DNA of 64,000 nt. It comes from Nemertoderma westbladi (taxonomy: Eukaryota > Xenacoelomorpha > Nemertodermatida > Nemertodermatidae). Shown in pieces: positions 43,306 to 55,080 of this stretch. Position 1 is the stretch's first letter, and the number at the start of each line of letters is the position of its first letter. Below the pieces are notes generated by a model, which worked only from the letters and a program-made list of their open reading frames with translations, searched no databases and was not told where the DNA came from. The stretch covers positions 1 through 64,000 of the forward strand of contig JAUCBJ010006885.1 of the NCBI GenBank assembly GCA_032718475.1, written 5' to 3'. A program made the position numbers and the translations under genes.

Positions 43306-44424
43306 ATGGCCACAGGTAACGCAACCATTGACCTTTCTAATACTCTAGTTGTTGGTTCAGATAAACTTCCACACCCCCTTCTTATAGGCGGCATATTGGG
43401 CATCATAAACTCCACTACCATCATCAGTAACATCTCTGTGATACTATCCGCTATGCTGTACCACCAACTGCGTATTAGAGTACCCAACATAGTCCTCATA
43501 ATAAACCTCTGTGTCGCCGACCTTCTCATTGGAATAATCGTCCACCCATTGGCCATCTCCAATGACATACACAACCAATGGTTCTACGGTCATTGGCTCT
43601 GCACAATGTGGCAGTGCGCCGATGTATCCTTGTGCACAATGAGTATGCTTACTATTCTAGTAATTTCCCTGGACAAATACATTTATATATGCCGGCCATT
43701 CTTTTATGACAGACATGTGATTAGGGGCAAACACGGACCGATCGCGGCGGTAACATGGATGTTTTCTATGATGTTCGGGATTGTTCCTATTGTCTCGGGA
43801 CTGGCGGAGGATAAAAAGATATTTATTCCGAAGACGATGTGTTTATTCCGGAAGAGTCAAGGCTACTCGCTCTACACGCTGATTCTCGGATACGGTTTTC
43901 CATGGCTGCTGATGCTCTTCGCAAATGTGCGCGTTCTCATCGTGGCCAGCGATCACAACAAGAGGATGCAAGCCCAGCAGATGATGTTGTCACGACTCTC
44001 AGATAAAGATAAAGATCCCCAGGATAGTCATCTGCACGACGGGATTGTTGCTGGTATTAAAACCGTCGGATTGGTTAGCTTCACGGTTGCTTGCATGTGG
44101 TTGCCGTTTTTTGTTGTCATGGTAACAGAGACTGAATGTCACACACGTGGCACGACTCACTGCGTCAGTAGCTTGACTATAGTCCTTGTCACGCAGCTCG
44201 GCTACGCCAACTCGTGTATAAACCCATTTATTTACACCCACGATCGCTACTTCCGGGCGGCCTACTCTTGTTTATTCAAATGTAAAACTCTCGACTCGCG
44301 ATCGATTAGGAGGAAGTTTAGTATGGGGCCGAGTAGTCGGTATTCTACAACAGAAACACACGTTGCTACCGGTGGCAGTGCTGCTAGGGAGGACAGTGCA
44401 GTTGAGAATGAGACTAAAATATAA
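43306..44424 (+). CDS. Class A aminergic-type G protein-coupled receptor
   Basis: This is a seven-helix plasma-membrane receptor of 372 residues from the chosen ATG. That ATG has A at -3 and G at +4, and sits just after a predicted splice acceptor. The preceding ATG at 43303 is equally possible. Using the 372-residue numbering: an N-glycosylation site (NAT, near residue 5), TM1 Asn 42, TM2 NLCVADL (Asp 72), and TM3 with Cys 99 paired to Cys 179. TM3 also has Asp 106 at position 3.32, the amine-binding residue of monoamine receptors. DKY replaces DRY at 123-125. TM6 has CMWLPFF (Trp 265, Pro 267), TM7 has LGYANSCINPFIY, and Cys residues in FKCK may be palmitoylated. TM5 lacks the Ser pairs of catecholamine receptors. 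The ligand is unknown. No intron interrupts the coding exon. Confidence 0.92.
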   Translation: MATGNATIDLSNTLVVGSDKLPHPLLIGGILGIINSTTIISNISVILSAMLYHQLRIRVPNIVLIINLCVADLLIGIIVHPLAISNDIHNQWFYGHWLCTMWQCADVSLCTMSMLTILVISLDKYIYICRPFFYDRHVIRGKHGPIAAVTWMFSMMFGIVPIVSGLAEDKKIFIPKTMCLFRKSQGYSLYTLILGYGFPWLLMLFANVRVLIVASDHNKRMQAQQMMLSRLSDKDKDPQDSHLHDGIVAGIKTVGLVSFTVACMWLPFFVVMVTETECHTRGTTHCVSSLTIVLVTQLGYANSCINPFIYTHDRYFRAAYSCLFKCKTLDSRSIRRKFSMGPSSRYSTTETHVATGGSAAREDSAVENETKI

Positions 44425-45140
44425 ATCAAAACGATTTACCGCAATTATTTAATACCTGTATTTAATGTTAAAAATAACATTTTGTCTACAGCTTTGCGTT
44501 TTGCCAGGTTTTGTAATGTTACAGTGGCAATGGTAACGTAATCGGTAACGCAGAGTATTGTTACGAATAGTTACCATAGTTACAATATTATATACTTTTT
44601 AAGATTTAGTTATGAAATACTATGGGGCGAGCCATGAAATATAACAAAGAATTTAGCAAACGGCCTAAATCTTATAAATCTTCAGGTTAATTAATTATTA
44701 AAGGAATCTCATATCATATAACCGCTCCGCTAGTCGTCGTGTAGGCGGTAACCATGGGGATTAAAACCATTCATCCGGCTACTTTAAAAAACCAACCTGT
44801 AACACTATTGCAAATTAATTTGAATTAATAAATTAAATTAAAATATATATATTAAAATATTCCTAATTAACCCTAATAATACTCCCTTATTAAAATATAT
44901 ATATATATTATTTACTGTATTTATTGACAATTAGCGGGATATGTGTCAAAAGACCATGTTACCATACACAAATCTAAAACAAACTACAAAATTGTCCAAA
45001 GTATCAATAAATCTACAAAACATATAACAGAGAAAAATTTTGATCCGAACTCCTAACAATAAATATATTCTTTAAAATTAATTAAACTGGTTCATTATTT
45101 TATTAAATTGGAACGGCTTCTTCGTTAGATGTTCGGATGG
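44425..45140. other. GPCR 3' region and AT-rich spacer
   Basis: Low-complexity 'gtaacg/gttacc' stretches follow the stop. A canonical AATAAA is at 44827-44832, about 400 nt after the stop, and could be the receptor's polyadenylation signal. No other gene seen. Confidence 0.4.
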
Positions 45141-45765
45141 TACTACTACTATAATCGGCCTGCTGCATTGAAGCTGCATATTGAGATGCTATGCTGCTGG
45201 GTTAACGAAAATATTTTTGCTACCACCATGCATCCACAATTGGAATGCTCCAATGTAGTGTGCATTAAGAATACTATGCCGGCTTATCGACAAAATTGTG
45301 CCGCCACAACTCCCTATCCCCCACAACTTTCACTAAATTATCCGCATTGTCCAGGCCAGTGACCTTTAGGAGGCGTCTCACATAAGTCATGCGCTATCCG
45401 CCATGCTTATTTTTTCATGGGGCTGCCAAAGCACAAGATTGTGCAGAGGCTGTTCCTCACGGCGAAAGCAATGTCCCGCAACGCGAAGGCGTGGACCAAT
45501 CAGACACTATGTCATGTTATATAGTGTCTGGTTGGGTGCATTGTAATTGACACAATGAACCCGGCGTAGCATTCTTGTGAATGTGCCATCCAGAGATTTG
45601 GTGTCCTCAGCAGTTAGAGCCCAGCATGGACTCCCATAGAGGAGTACTGGAACTACTGCTGCTCTAAATAATCGGACCTTGAGTTTCAGGCCTTCCAATC
45701 ATTCAGGCGATCAGCTGGTGATTCCACCTTAACCTTAGCGCTTGGTTGGTTTTTCCTCCCAGTCA
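45141..45765 (-). mobile_element. RTE-type LINE fragment with internal deletion (copy 3)
   Basis: From the (TAC)n tail at 45141 to about 45690 it matches the 3' end of the intact element (to the KLKVRLFRAAV block). The match then jumps about 1.2 kb in the reference, and 45691-45765 resembles the sequence coding 'WKAHF ... PTTKVKAESPADRLNGW'. The copy therefore carries an internal deletion as well as frameshifts, and is among the most diverged copies here. Confidence 0.85.
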
Positions 45766-47120
45766 GAGCAAAGTTGTTTGATGGTTTCTTTGAGGTTTCC
45801 TGTATATGTAAGAATGTCACAATAATTCGCTAAACATTCGCGGTGCAGTTGTTGAGATCATGACCTAATATTTCATTCCTACAATTCAACTTCTACTGTC
45901 CTGAAGTCACCTCATTTTCTAAATGTCAAACGATGTACCTTGATAGTGTTCAAAGATGCTGTTTGTCTTTCCGCACTGTGTCCGGGTAGTTGCAAGCGGC
46001 TTAATTTCGGTTTAGTGTGAAGTCTCAGAAAACAATTAATCGTTACCCAATAATCGTGTAGATTTGTTTCCTGGAGAGGACCTCCTACACTTACAGTAAT
46101 TAATTATAGGTGTTCCACTCCTTCCACATCAAAAATTTCAAACACCAATAATAATAGAACCTGTATTTATGAATAATACCTTTATTCACTGACCTATTCG
46201 GGAGTCCCAAACCTAGAAGCTCTCACAATTTCCGGACATTCTTGTTATATGAAAACAAATTAATTTCCGGACATTCTTGTTATATGAAAACAAATTAATT
46301 GCCGGATATGAGACATTCAATTTCAATAGTATTTTGAGAAATAATATAGATAGATTGTTTGCGATGTGGGTGTTACAGTGCCCTTTGTGAGGCTTCATTG
46401 TTAGTCAACAACTCTCTTTCTTCCTCGCTGCTCCCAACCCTCTTCTTATACAATACCTTGATACTATATATTTTAATGATTAATTATTGTTAATTTTGGT
46501 AACGAACGCTCGACTATTATAATTATTATTACTTAAATGTGCAATTTATAGCCACACCCATTTATCAATATATTATTTCGTAGTCAAACGGAATAGTAAT
46601 TTATTCGATCCAATACAATCCCAAACATTTTACTAGACTGACGTGAAGATGACTTGAGTGTGACGAATTCACTTCTGCCTGCATTCAAATATACTTGAGA
46701 CGACAGATCAATAAACTACATTATGCCATTTTGTTATTTAATCACAAACAAAAAGCAAACGCAATTATGTGCATATCTCAAGGCCTGCTTGAATCTAACT
46801 AGCAGCACTACATTATTTGGTAAAGTAATAACTTTAATTTATAAATCATGAGTCGCAATCGAGCACAAAATCAAGTTTTGTAATGAACATGTTTCACGTC
46901 TTTAGAGCAATCGTTTTAACTATATTTCCTATAACTATATAATCTGATATTGACGCGTTGTCCAAATTTGTTGCTAGCATCAAAATTTGATATCTGCCGA
47001 AAAAACAAATTTAGAAATTTTGTAGCACATTTTATATGTATTAATGACTTTGAGAAAGCCCGCAAGCTGACTCGGAAGGAGCTCCGGGGAGTAAAATCCT
47101 ATTTGACAAGACTAATACTC
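45766..47120. other. Intergenic, no gene recognised; one 35 bp tandem duplication
   Basis: AT-rich unique sequence. At 46227-46297 a 35 bp unit (AATTTCCGGACATTCTTGTT...) is present twice in tandem. No coding frame of note. Confidence 0.5.
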
Positions 47121-48664
47121 AATAATGTGTAAGATGCATGTGCTGTCTGACAACACACCCGGTTCTTTGTGTAAGATTTGCGTTTGATGTGTGCCCGAGT
47201 TTTATGCTCGCACCATGCGTTTGATGTGTGTAACCCGAGTTTTAATGTGTAAGATCCGTGTGCTGTGTGCGGACCGAGTTATGCCAATGTAGTAGATGCG
47301 TGTGCTGTGTACAACCGAGTTATTAAAGTGTAAGATGCGTGTGCTGTGTACAACCCGAGTTATTATGTGTAAGATGCGTTTGATGTGTGCAAGCCGGTTA
47401 TTATGTGTAAAATGAATGTGTAAGATGCGTGTTCTGTGTACTACCCGAGTTATTAAAGTGTAAGATGCGTGTGCTGTGTGAAGACCATAGTTATTATGTG
47501 TAAGATGCGTTTGCTGTGTGCAACCCGAGTTATTAATCGTGTACAAATAAATCTGCCCAGATGCGTGTGCTGTGGACATACCCGAGTTATTAATGTGTAA
47601 GATGTGTGTGCTGCAGTGCGGCCCGAGTTTTAATGTGTAAGATGCGTTTGATGTGTGCAACTCAACGAGTTATTCATGTCTATCCCTGAGATTGCTGTAA
47701 GATGCGTGTGCTGTAGTACTCACCCGAGTTATTCATTTGTAAGTGTGTGTGCTGTGTGCGGCCCGAGTTATTAATGTGTAAGATGCGCTTGATGTGTGCG
47801 GCCCGAGTTCTTAATCTGCAGGCATGCGTCTGATCTGTGCAACCCGAGTTCTTACTGTGTACGATGCGTGTGCTGTCTGCGGCCCGAGTTCTTCATGTGT
47901 AAGATGCGTGTGCTGTGTACTTTACCCGAGTTGCTAATGTGTAAGATGTGTGTGCTGTGTGCGGCCCGAGTTATTAATGTGCAAGATGCGTGTGATGTGT
48001 GCAACCCGAGTTATTAATGTGTAAGATGTGTGTGCTGTGTGCGGCCCGAGTTGATTGATGTGTGATTCGTGTGCTGTGTGCAACGCGAGTTATGAACCTC
48101 CAAGATGCGATTTGCTGTGTACAATTTCGAGTCATTAATGCGCCAGGCATGTGTAGTGCTGCGTGCGGCCCTAGTTATTAATGTGTCAGTCAGTGCAGTG
48201 TGGTGTGTGATGCCTGAGATTTTTACATGTGTAAGTATGCCCGCGCTGTGCGCACGCGGGCTCCTAATGTGTAATTCGTGAGCTGTGTACAACCCGCGTT
48301 ATTAATGTGTAAGATGCGTGTGCTGTCTCAACTCGAAAGTTATTAATGTGTAAGATGCGTGTGCTGTGTGCAATTCGAGTTATTAATGTGTAAGATGCTT
48401 GTGCTGTGTGAAACCAGAGTTATTAATGTGTAAGATGCGTTTGCTGTGTGCAACCCGAGTTATTAATGTGTAAGATGCGTTTGCTGTGTGCAGCCCGAGT
48501 TATTAATGTGTAAGATTCGTGTGCTGTGTGCGGCCCGAGTTATTAATGTGTAAGATGCGTGTGCTGTGTGCAACCCGAGTTATTAATGTGTAAGATGCGT
48601 GTGCTGTGTGCAACTCGAGATGTTAATGTGTACGATAAGTGTGCTGTGGGTATTCTGAGTTATC
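47121..48664. repeat. Degenerate 40 bp minisatellite array
   Basis: About 38 copies of GAGTTATTAATGTGTAAGAT + GCGTGTGCTGTGTGCAACCC. Copies between 47121 and 48290 are strongly diverged with many indels. Those from about 48290 to 48620 are nearly uniform, suggesting recent homogenisation at the right end only. Confidence 0.93.
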
Positions 48665-50397
48665 AGTGAATCACAATAAATCTATTATAATCCATCCTAT
48701 CTGTCATTTTGGTTGATCAGCCACTGCTACTGTATTTTATAATTAATCGTGGGTTTAAGGACCCACAAATAGTGTACCGATGTGTACAGTACCTTATGTA
48801 GGCATACATGTTATACAGTAATATGTAGGTCATGGCCTTCGTTTTAATGATTTTTGCAATGATAAAGAAACAAAAACCAGTATCTCCCTCGCCACTTACC
48901 CTGCTCGGTTCTGTATGATTACAATAGTGCATAGGTAGGCCTACAGATAACAATTGTAATTGATACAGTAATAATAAATCGATGTTCTCATCTATAATTC
49001 AGAACTACAGTAAATCGACATCGACATAGGCCAACACAGTATTATATATCGTATGCTTCATGATTAGCTAGTTTGTGATCCTGGCATAATTGTAAGAAAA
49101 CTAATTGACATACTGTACAATTGTAATTACATTTATTCCACAAAATTGCACTTTTAACAGATTTTAAAACCAATCTTTCTGAAATAAAGTTTAGACTTTA
49201 TTCCTACTAATACGCCACATGACAGAGAACCAAAAGGCAAGTTTATACAGGGACTTCTACTGTAGTCCCTATTTGGAAGCTAAATTTCAATGAATCCGCG
49301 GCATCGCATCGCCGGGATAGGAGGCGAGGCAGGGGTGGTGGTGAAATGCAGGAGGCGTAGCGAGCCCTTCTGACGCCCGGGGGAATGACGCTGAGATGTC
49401 CCCCCCCCCCCCCCCACCTTCAATAATTTTAAATTTTCATTTATGACGGTTTTTTTTAAATATTATATATATGTAACAGTATATACTTATATCAAATCCT
49501 GAAATCTATTATATACAAGTTTGATAGAGTGCAATTATACGTATATTGAATGGCGAGCGTTGCGTGCCGAGAAAATTTTTACATTTTTCGCTTATGACAC
49601 ATGTCCTGTATACTGACTGTATCACAATCCCTGAATTTTCACTGATTTGTCTTATTTTTACAAGAATACCCGGACATTTGCCTGGCATTTCAGCGCCCCC
49701 GGGTGAGTGCGCCCGGGGGAACGTTCCCCCCCCCCCCCCCTTCCTCGCTCCACCTCTGGTGAAATGGTAATAACATGGCGAAAAGGCAATTTTGTGGAAT
49801 GACGTTTTTCTCGTAGACCCTTTGATGTAGTCCGACACTGTATAATTGACTTTGCTCGCTCGGCAAATTATACATTTCGGGGTCATATACATAAAGTACC
49901 GTTAGTTAGTCTGTATCCTTAAAAAAAGCCCAAAAGGCCTACTGTTGTACACCGGTAAATCAAATTATTATAATAATTTAAATTGAAAATGGAGGGAGGC
50001 CTGGTAAGTTTCTGCGATGTACTGTAGTGTAACAACTCGATTTCCCTTAATTAGATTGTTGTGTATTTGTGGTGCATCGCTGATTAATCATAAACATTGA
50101 GCAACCAAATTAATCTCCACTCTGTCTACATGTACCCCCATGATACCATAAAACAAACTAAAATACAGTATGAGTGACAGGCGTTGCATTTAACAAATCA
50201 TTTGCATATGGCAGTATGAAAATGGTTCATTCCAATTAATGCAAGGCTATACTGTTCCAATCCCACCAAAGAAAGGTCCTACAGTTTCTATATTATTACA
50301 TTTCAACAGCTGGGATGGGATATAGCCTGAATGTCAGACAGTAGGCCTACTACATCCATGGCCTATCAGTAGTGTAGTCCATGCTACATACAGTATA
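48665..50397. other. Intergenic, no gene recognised; two poly(C) tracts
   Basis: Unique sequence with C16 at 49400-49415 and C15 at 49726-49740. The second sits in a locally GC-rich patch (GCGCCCCCGGGTGAGTGCGC). No coding frame with recognisable similarity. Confidence 0.5.
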
Positions 50398-51702
50398 CAG
50401 TCCCAATCCCAATAAGCATTAACTTAGTCATTTTGGCGGCCAAAATTACCAAAATGGCCAAATAAAAACTGCGGTATTCATGAAAGGAACTGCTGAGGCA
50501 CGTTGGCTTGTCAATCACAGCCAGTGAATAGCGGCTGAGTGTAAGTGAAGCCCAGCACGTTGGCACTGAGGTAGAGTTCTCTCTACCTTCAGGTAGAGAG
50601 AAAGGCTCCAGTATAGTAATGGCTGGACTCGCCACTGTAGTAAACATGCCTGTAAGAGTGCAGTGTGAGGCGCCCGCCCTAACTTATTATTTTCTACATA
50701 TTTTTTACTCATCGAATAATTAACACACCTTTACCTGTCACTTAGGTTATAAGCAGTGTGCTAGCACTTGCAGCGTAATAATTAATTAATTATTTACTTT
50801 TATTCTATTCGATTGGTAATAAAAATAACAAGTTCATATATTTAATTCGTAAAAATTCTTTAAAATATGAGAAAAGTACTTTACACAGATTTTTCTTTAT
50901 TTAGCTGTTTAGTACGCTATAGTTATAACTGTTTAGTCCGCCCCCCCCCCCCCCCCCCCTGTCTCGATAAATAATAATTACATAATCATAAATTCACCCA
51001 AATATGCCGACTCTGTTGACTGACTGTTTAGCACAGAGCCAGAGCCTGATATTGTAATGTTTTCAGTTACTATCGCCCTCGAATTCAGACCCAGCTACTA
51101 GAAATAGGCCGCGCCGCCTAATCTGAATTTCATCAGTATACCGAACTCGTTCGAGACAGTGTCGCTATTCTAATAGCTACCTCTCGCCCTGTAACAGACC
51201 CAGCTACTAACTATAGAAATATAATTAGGACGCCTTCATACAGAACACGTTACCATTTCATAATGACTCTAAACTAAACTAAAGCTACACAAAGGAAAAG
51301 GTGAGAAGTGATTATCTAATAATAACACACAAAATCCGATTATTATACATAGGCCTACAGTTCCTCCTTTTAACAAAGCCGCATCCAACTAACTCCCTTA
51401 TTACGTATTAGCCTGTGCTGTATCAATGCCTCAGTGGGTGGTCTCTACTACAACTGCAAGGCCCGACTCAGCTCCGTGTAAGTTAACAATCTGTCAATAA
51501 TAAAAATGAAAGCGAGCCGACATTTAGTCAGAGCAACCAAATAGATGTCCAAGGAGACGGGCTGTCTGGACTTGGCTGAGTCGAGTTAAATCGCTTCGCC
51601 AAAACGACCAAACAGCCCATAGGAATACACTACATTTTTTTTGGCGTTTTGGTATTTTGGCCGCCAAAACGACCAAGTTAATGCTTATTGGGATTGGGAC
51701 TG
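50398..51702 (+). mobile_element. Tc1/mariner-type non-autonomous element, copy A
   Basis: It begins CAGTCCCAATCCCAATAAGC and ends with the inverted copy (GCTTATTGGGATTGGGACTG), each flanked by TA (50396-50397 and 51703-51704). The terminal repeats continue as TTAACTTNGTCNTTTTGGCGGCCAAAA. CAGT ends and TA duplications are typical of Tc1/mariner. No transposase frame is present in the 1.3 kb. It contains a C19 run (50941-50959). Left and right sub-terminal regions differ from each other. Both recur, inverted, in the element at 52085-54197. Confidence 0.82.
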
Positions 51703-52084
51703 TACACTAAACACTGGTACTAAACATTGGTGATAACACTTTCCACACACAAGAACTTCCATATTTACATGTACTGATGTACAGATGTAGGCCTACTGAT
51801 GTACTTGTGTGTGTAAAGTATCACTCTACAGTGTGTGATGACCCGGATGGTTTGTTCCACAAAGCAACGTGAATGTCTGAAAATAAAGATCGGAAATCTG
51901 TAAAGTATTTTGCAACAAGTAAGTATTTAGTTTTTTTTATCCCACCATTGACTTCGGGGTTGCCCCCAGTGGTTCATGTTTGACACGTTCACCGATCTTA
52001 ATATACAATATATAAACATCATATACAATATATATACTTAATAACTCAATTAATAACTAATAAATTATGAACATAGGCCAAGTA
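51703..52084. other. Spacer between the two inverted Tc1/mariner-type elements
   Basis: About 380 bp of unique AT-rich sequence with GTAC/GATGTA-rich microrepeats near 51770-51810. No gene seen. Confidence 0.5.
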
Positions 52085-52426
52085 CAGTCCCAATCCCAAT
52101 AAACATTAACTTGGTCGTTTTGGCGGCCAAAATGACCAAAATCACCAAAAATATGTAGTGTATTCCTATGGGCTACTTGGTCGTTTTGGCGAAGCGATTT
52201 AACTCGAATCAGCTCAATGCAGACAGTCTGTCTCCTTGGCCATCCATTTGGTGGATCTGACTAAATGTCGGCTCGCTTTCATTTTTATTATTGACAGATT
52301 GTTAACTTACCCGGCGCTGAGCCTTGCAGTACTGGAGTCCGCCCACTGAGGCATTGATAGAGTACACAGTCGTATAAAAGGAGTTGAATGGAGCTTCGTT
52401 AAAGGAGGAGTATGTATAATAATCTG

Positions 52427-52595
52427 AACGTCCCGAAATTAATTTATGGACGTCCCGAAATTAACTATATGGACGTCCCGAAATTAACTTATGGACGTCC
52501 CGAAAATAATCTATAAACCAATCAGAATCGTAATGAAATAACTAATTAATGGACGTCCATAAATTAATTTCGGGATGTTAATTTCGGAAATTAAT
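52427..52595. repeat. GGACGTCCCGAAATTAA direct and inverted repeat cluster
   Basis: Four direct copies of a ~22-23 bp unit (ATGGACGTCCCGAAATTAAC) at 52427-52512 are followed about 40 bp later by inverted partial copies (GGACGTCCATAAATTAATTT, CGGGATG) at about 52550-52595. This makes a potential stem-loop. Confidence 0.75.
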
Positions 52596-52654
52596 TTCAA
52601 TAATATTTTTTTTTATAATAAAAATTTTTTTTAATAGTTTTTCACAATGTATAA

Positions 52655-53090
52655 TTCGCGGACACTGCGGGGTGACTACAAAACAAAGACCCAATTATAA
52701 AGACCTGCATAATCTTGTTACATGTGTTAACTTTCGTTAATTGTTTTGAATCCCCCCGTCACGCCTCTGTAACTTGCTCCTTTACTAACCTGCTCCTTTA
52801 AATAGCAATGGTACATAACGCTCATTGTGACCTGTACAAAACAAAGAGGTAAAGTCGCGTTACGTCCCAAAGAGCGTTAGGTTCCAAAGAGCTTTAGGTC
52901 CCATTGCCAGAGAGCGTGAGGTCACATTGCCATTTAAAGGAGCAGGTTAGTAAAGAAGCAGGTTACAGAGGCGTGTTGGGGAACCTAAACAATAAACGAA
53001 AGTTAACACATGTGTTTTGTATTTGTACAGGTCTTTATTATTTGGGTCGTTGGTCTTTGTTTTGTAGTCACCCGACACTGCGGTGTTGCG
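52655..53090. repeat. Foldback repeat nested in copy B
   Basis: The left arm (about 52655-52815) begins CACTGCGGGGTGACTACAAA and is mirrored by the right arm (about 52920-53090), ending TTTGTAGTCACCCGACACTG. Arms of about 160 bp enclose about 105 bp. Both arms contain the dispersed motif TAACCTGCTCCTTTAAAT and CGCCTCTGTAAC seen near PPWD1. The loop has repeated 'agagcgttaggt' motifs. Confidence 0.8.
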
Positions 53091-54197
53091 TGGGGGCCAC
53101 CAATCCACCCACCCACACTCAACTCCCAACTTCCTGGACACTAGGATACTGAGTGAAAGCGTCTAAAACTACTACAGGAACTCCATGACAGACTATGGGC
53201 TAGTGACTAGGGACTCGGCGCCCTTGAACATGTAACCTGTACTACCTACTGTACCACCTACCTTAAAGTGACCTGTGGGACCAGCCCATTATTAGTGAGG
53301 TCGGCATTTCTCTTTATCCTGCCGCTCTCTTTGTATTACAATAGCATACAGCTAACCAATGGCAATGGTCTCCCCCCAGTGCGGGAAAGACAAGCAGGCT
53401 ACCATTGAAATGAATAGGGGAAGGATAATATGGTGTGTTCGTGTTCCCATCCTAATGTCTGTCGTCTTGGCTCAGCTAAGCTTAAACAGAGCCACAGCCT
53501 TACAATATAGCTTTACCTAAATACACTTCCAGTGAGCCAAGCAGTAGTAGTGGCGGGTTAGCTCCAAAATGCCCATGTAGGATTTCTTCGAAAAAGGACC
53601 ATCAATAATAGTCAACCCCGGCCATCTGCTTCAATTTGAAGAAAATAATTAGATAATAATACTCATAATTAAAACTATTACATAATTATTATAACTCTAG
53701 TAAACAAAACAATATATCATTCGGGGGATGGAATATATAGGTCATCTAACTAATTGTTTAAAGATTAGCAAACAATAAAGTGTAATTGAATTGATGAAAT
53801 CCATAAATAATCGTGGATACAAAATGTAAAATCGGGATGCAAAATATAAATTTCTGAGCTAAGAAAGGGAAATTGGATACTGTACAACTTGTCTGGATAC
53901 AAGCGGTCCGTTTACCTTACAAAATGAAAAATAAACGTGCGAAATATAAAACAGTACGGAACAGTCCGGGGGGGGGGGGGGGGGGGGGGTTGGGGAGGGA
54001 ATGTCCGGAAATCGAAGCCTTTTTCTATCTGCCAACATCCTGGGCTTTACTTACACTCAGCCTCTATTCACTGGCTGTGATTGACAAGCCAACTTGCCTC
54101 AGAAGTTCCTTTCATGAATGCCGCAATTTATATTTGGCCATTTTGGTCGTTTTGGCCGCCAAAATGACCAAGTTAATGTTTATTGGGATTGGGACTG

Positions 54198-55080
54198 TAA
54201 ATGTGGTGTACGATCTTTATCTGGAGGAAATATGCGCTATCAACTCAAAACCATTCCGAATTTTGGATTGCGTAGCTTCTGCAACTATAATCCTAGAATA
54301 AACTCAGGGTGCATTAGCCTCGGGGGAAAAACCTACCGTACCGCAGCGACCGCGAGAACCGCATCTCTGATGTAGGCAGATATATTTTGGCCTTTACTTC
54401 ATGTAAAAAACCAATAATAATACACTAAATATTTATCCACTAGCTAAAATATCATGCCAAAGGGATCAAATGTAATCCATGAAGCGAATGTCCAACAATA
54501 CCATACATATAATAATACAGGCAACTAACTGATTGATTCTGTGGGGATTATACAAATACATTCCATCCATGGTTAGAGGCAAATTTTTCGATACTTACTG
54601 TATGTAATATGTAGCATACAAAATCAATAAATTATATTTTTTCCCTTTCTGAAAGTAATATATTCCGGTATTCATTTTACTACATTTTAATTATTATGGT
54701 AAAATACATAAAAAAAACTCATGTTTATTATGTACTGATTTTATGTTTTTTGTTAGTAGTGGGGGTAAGACTCAAGTGATAAAAACTTTAGTTTGTTTCC
54801 ACGATTGCCGACAATACACCCTAGAAGGGAGATGAGACCGGATATAATAATATGAAAATTAATGCATGCGAGTAAATCTCGACCCACCCAGAACAGTGAG
54901 TGGACAGGTGCAGTAGCATTAGTGGAAAATTTAAATTCTCCCAGCCTCGTCTGCAGTACATACCACACTGTAATACAGTAGATTCCTGCATCTGTTTTCA
55001 ATTCATGATAGAGATGAATGAGGACTTAGACATTCGCGATAGGCGGTACAGCCCTTCGTTTTACTGAATATGATAAGATT
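54198..55080. other. Intergenic, no gene recognised
   Basis: AT-rich unique sequence between the transposon and the 65 bp array. Short frames show no recognisable domain. Confidence 0.5.

Larger units (their letters stand above)
52085..54197 (-). mobile_element. Tc1/mariner-type non-autonomous element, copy B (inverted, with nested repeats)
   Basis: The ends are CAGTCCCAATCCCAATAAAC at 52085 and its inverse ending at 54197, with TA on both sides. Its left ~320 bp is the reverse complement of the right end of copy A (shared TGACTAAATGTCGGCTCGCT and TTTTTATTATTGACAGATTG). Its right ~170 bp is the reverse complement of the left end of copy A (AAGCCAACNTGCCTCAG...). It is thus the same family in opposite orientation, enlarged to 2.1 kb. 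Extra material includes the 52427-52595 repeat block, the 52655-53090 foldback and a G22 run (53968-53989). Confidence 0.8.
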
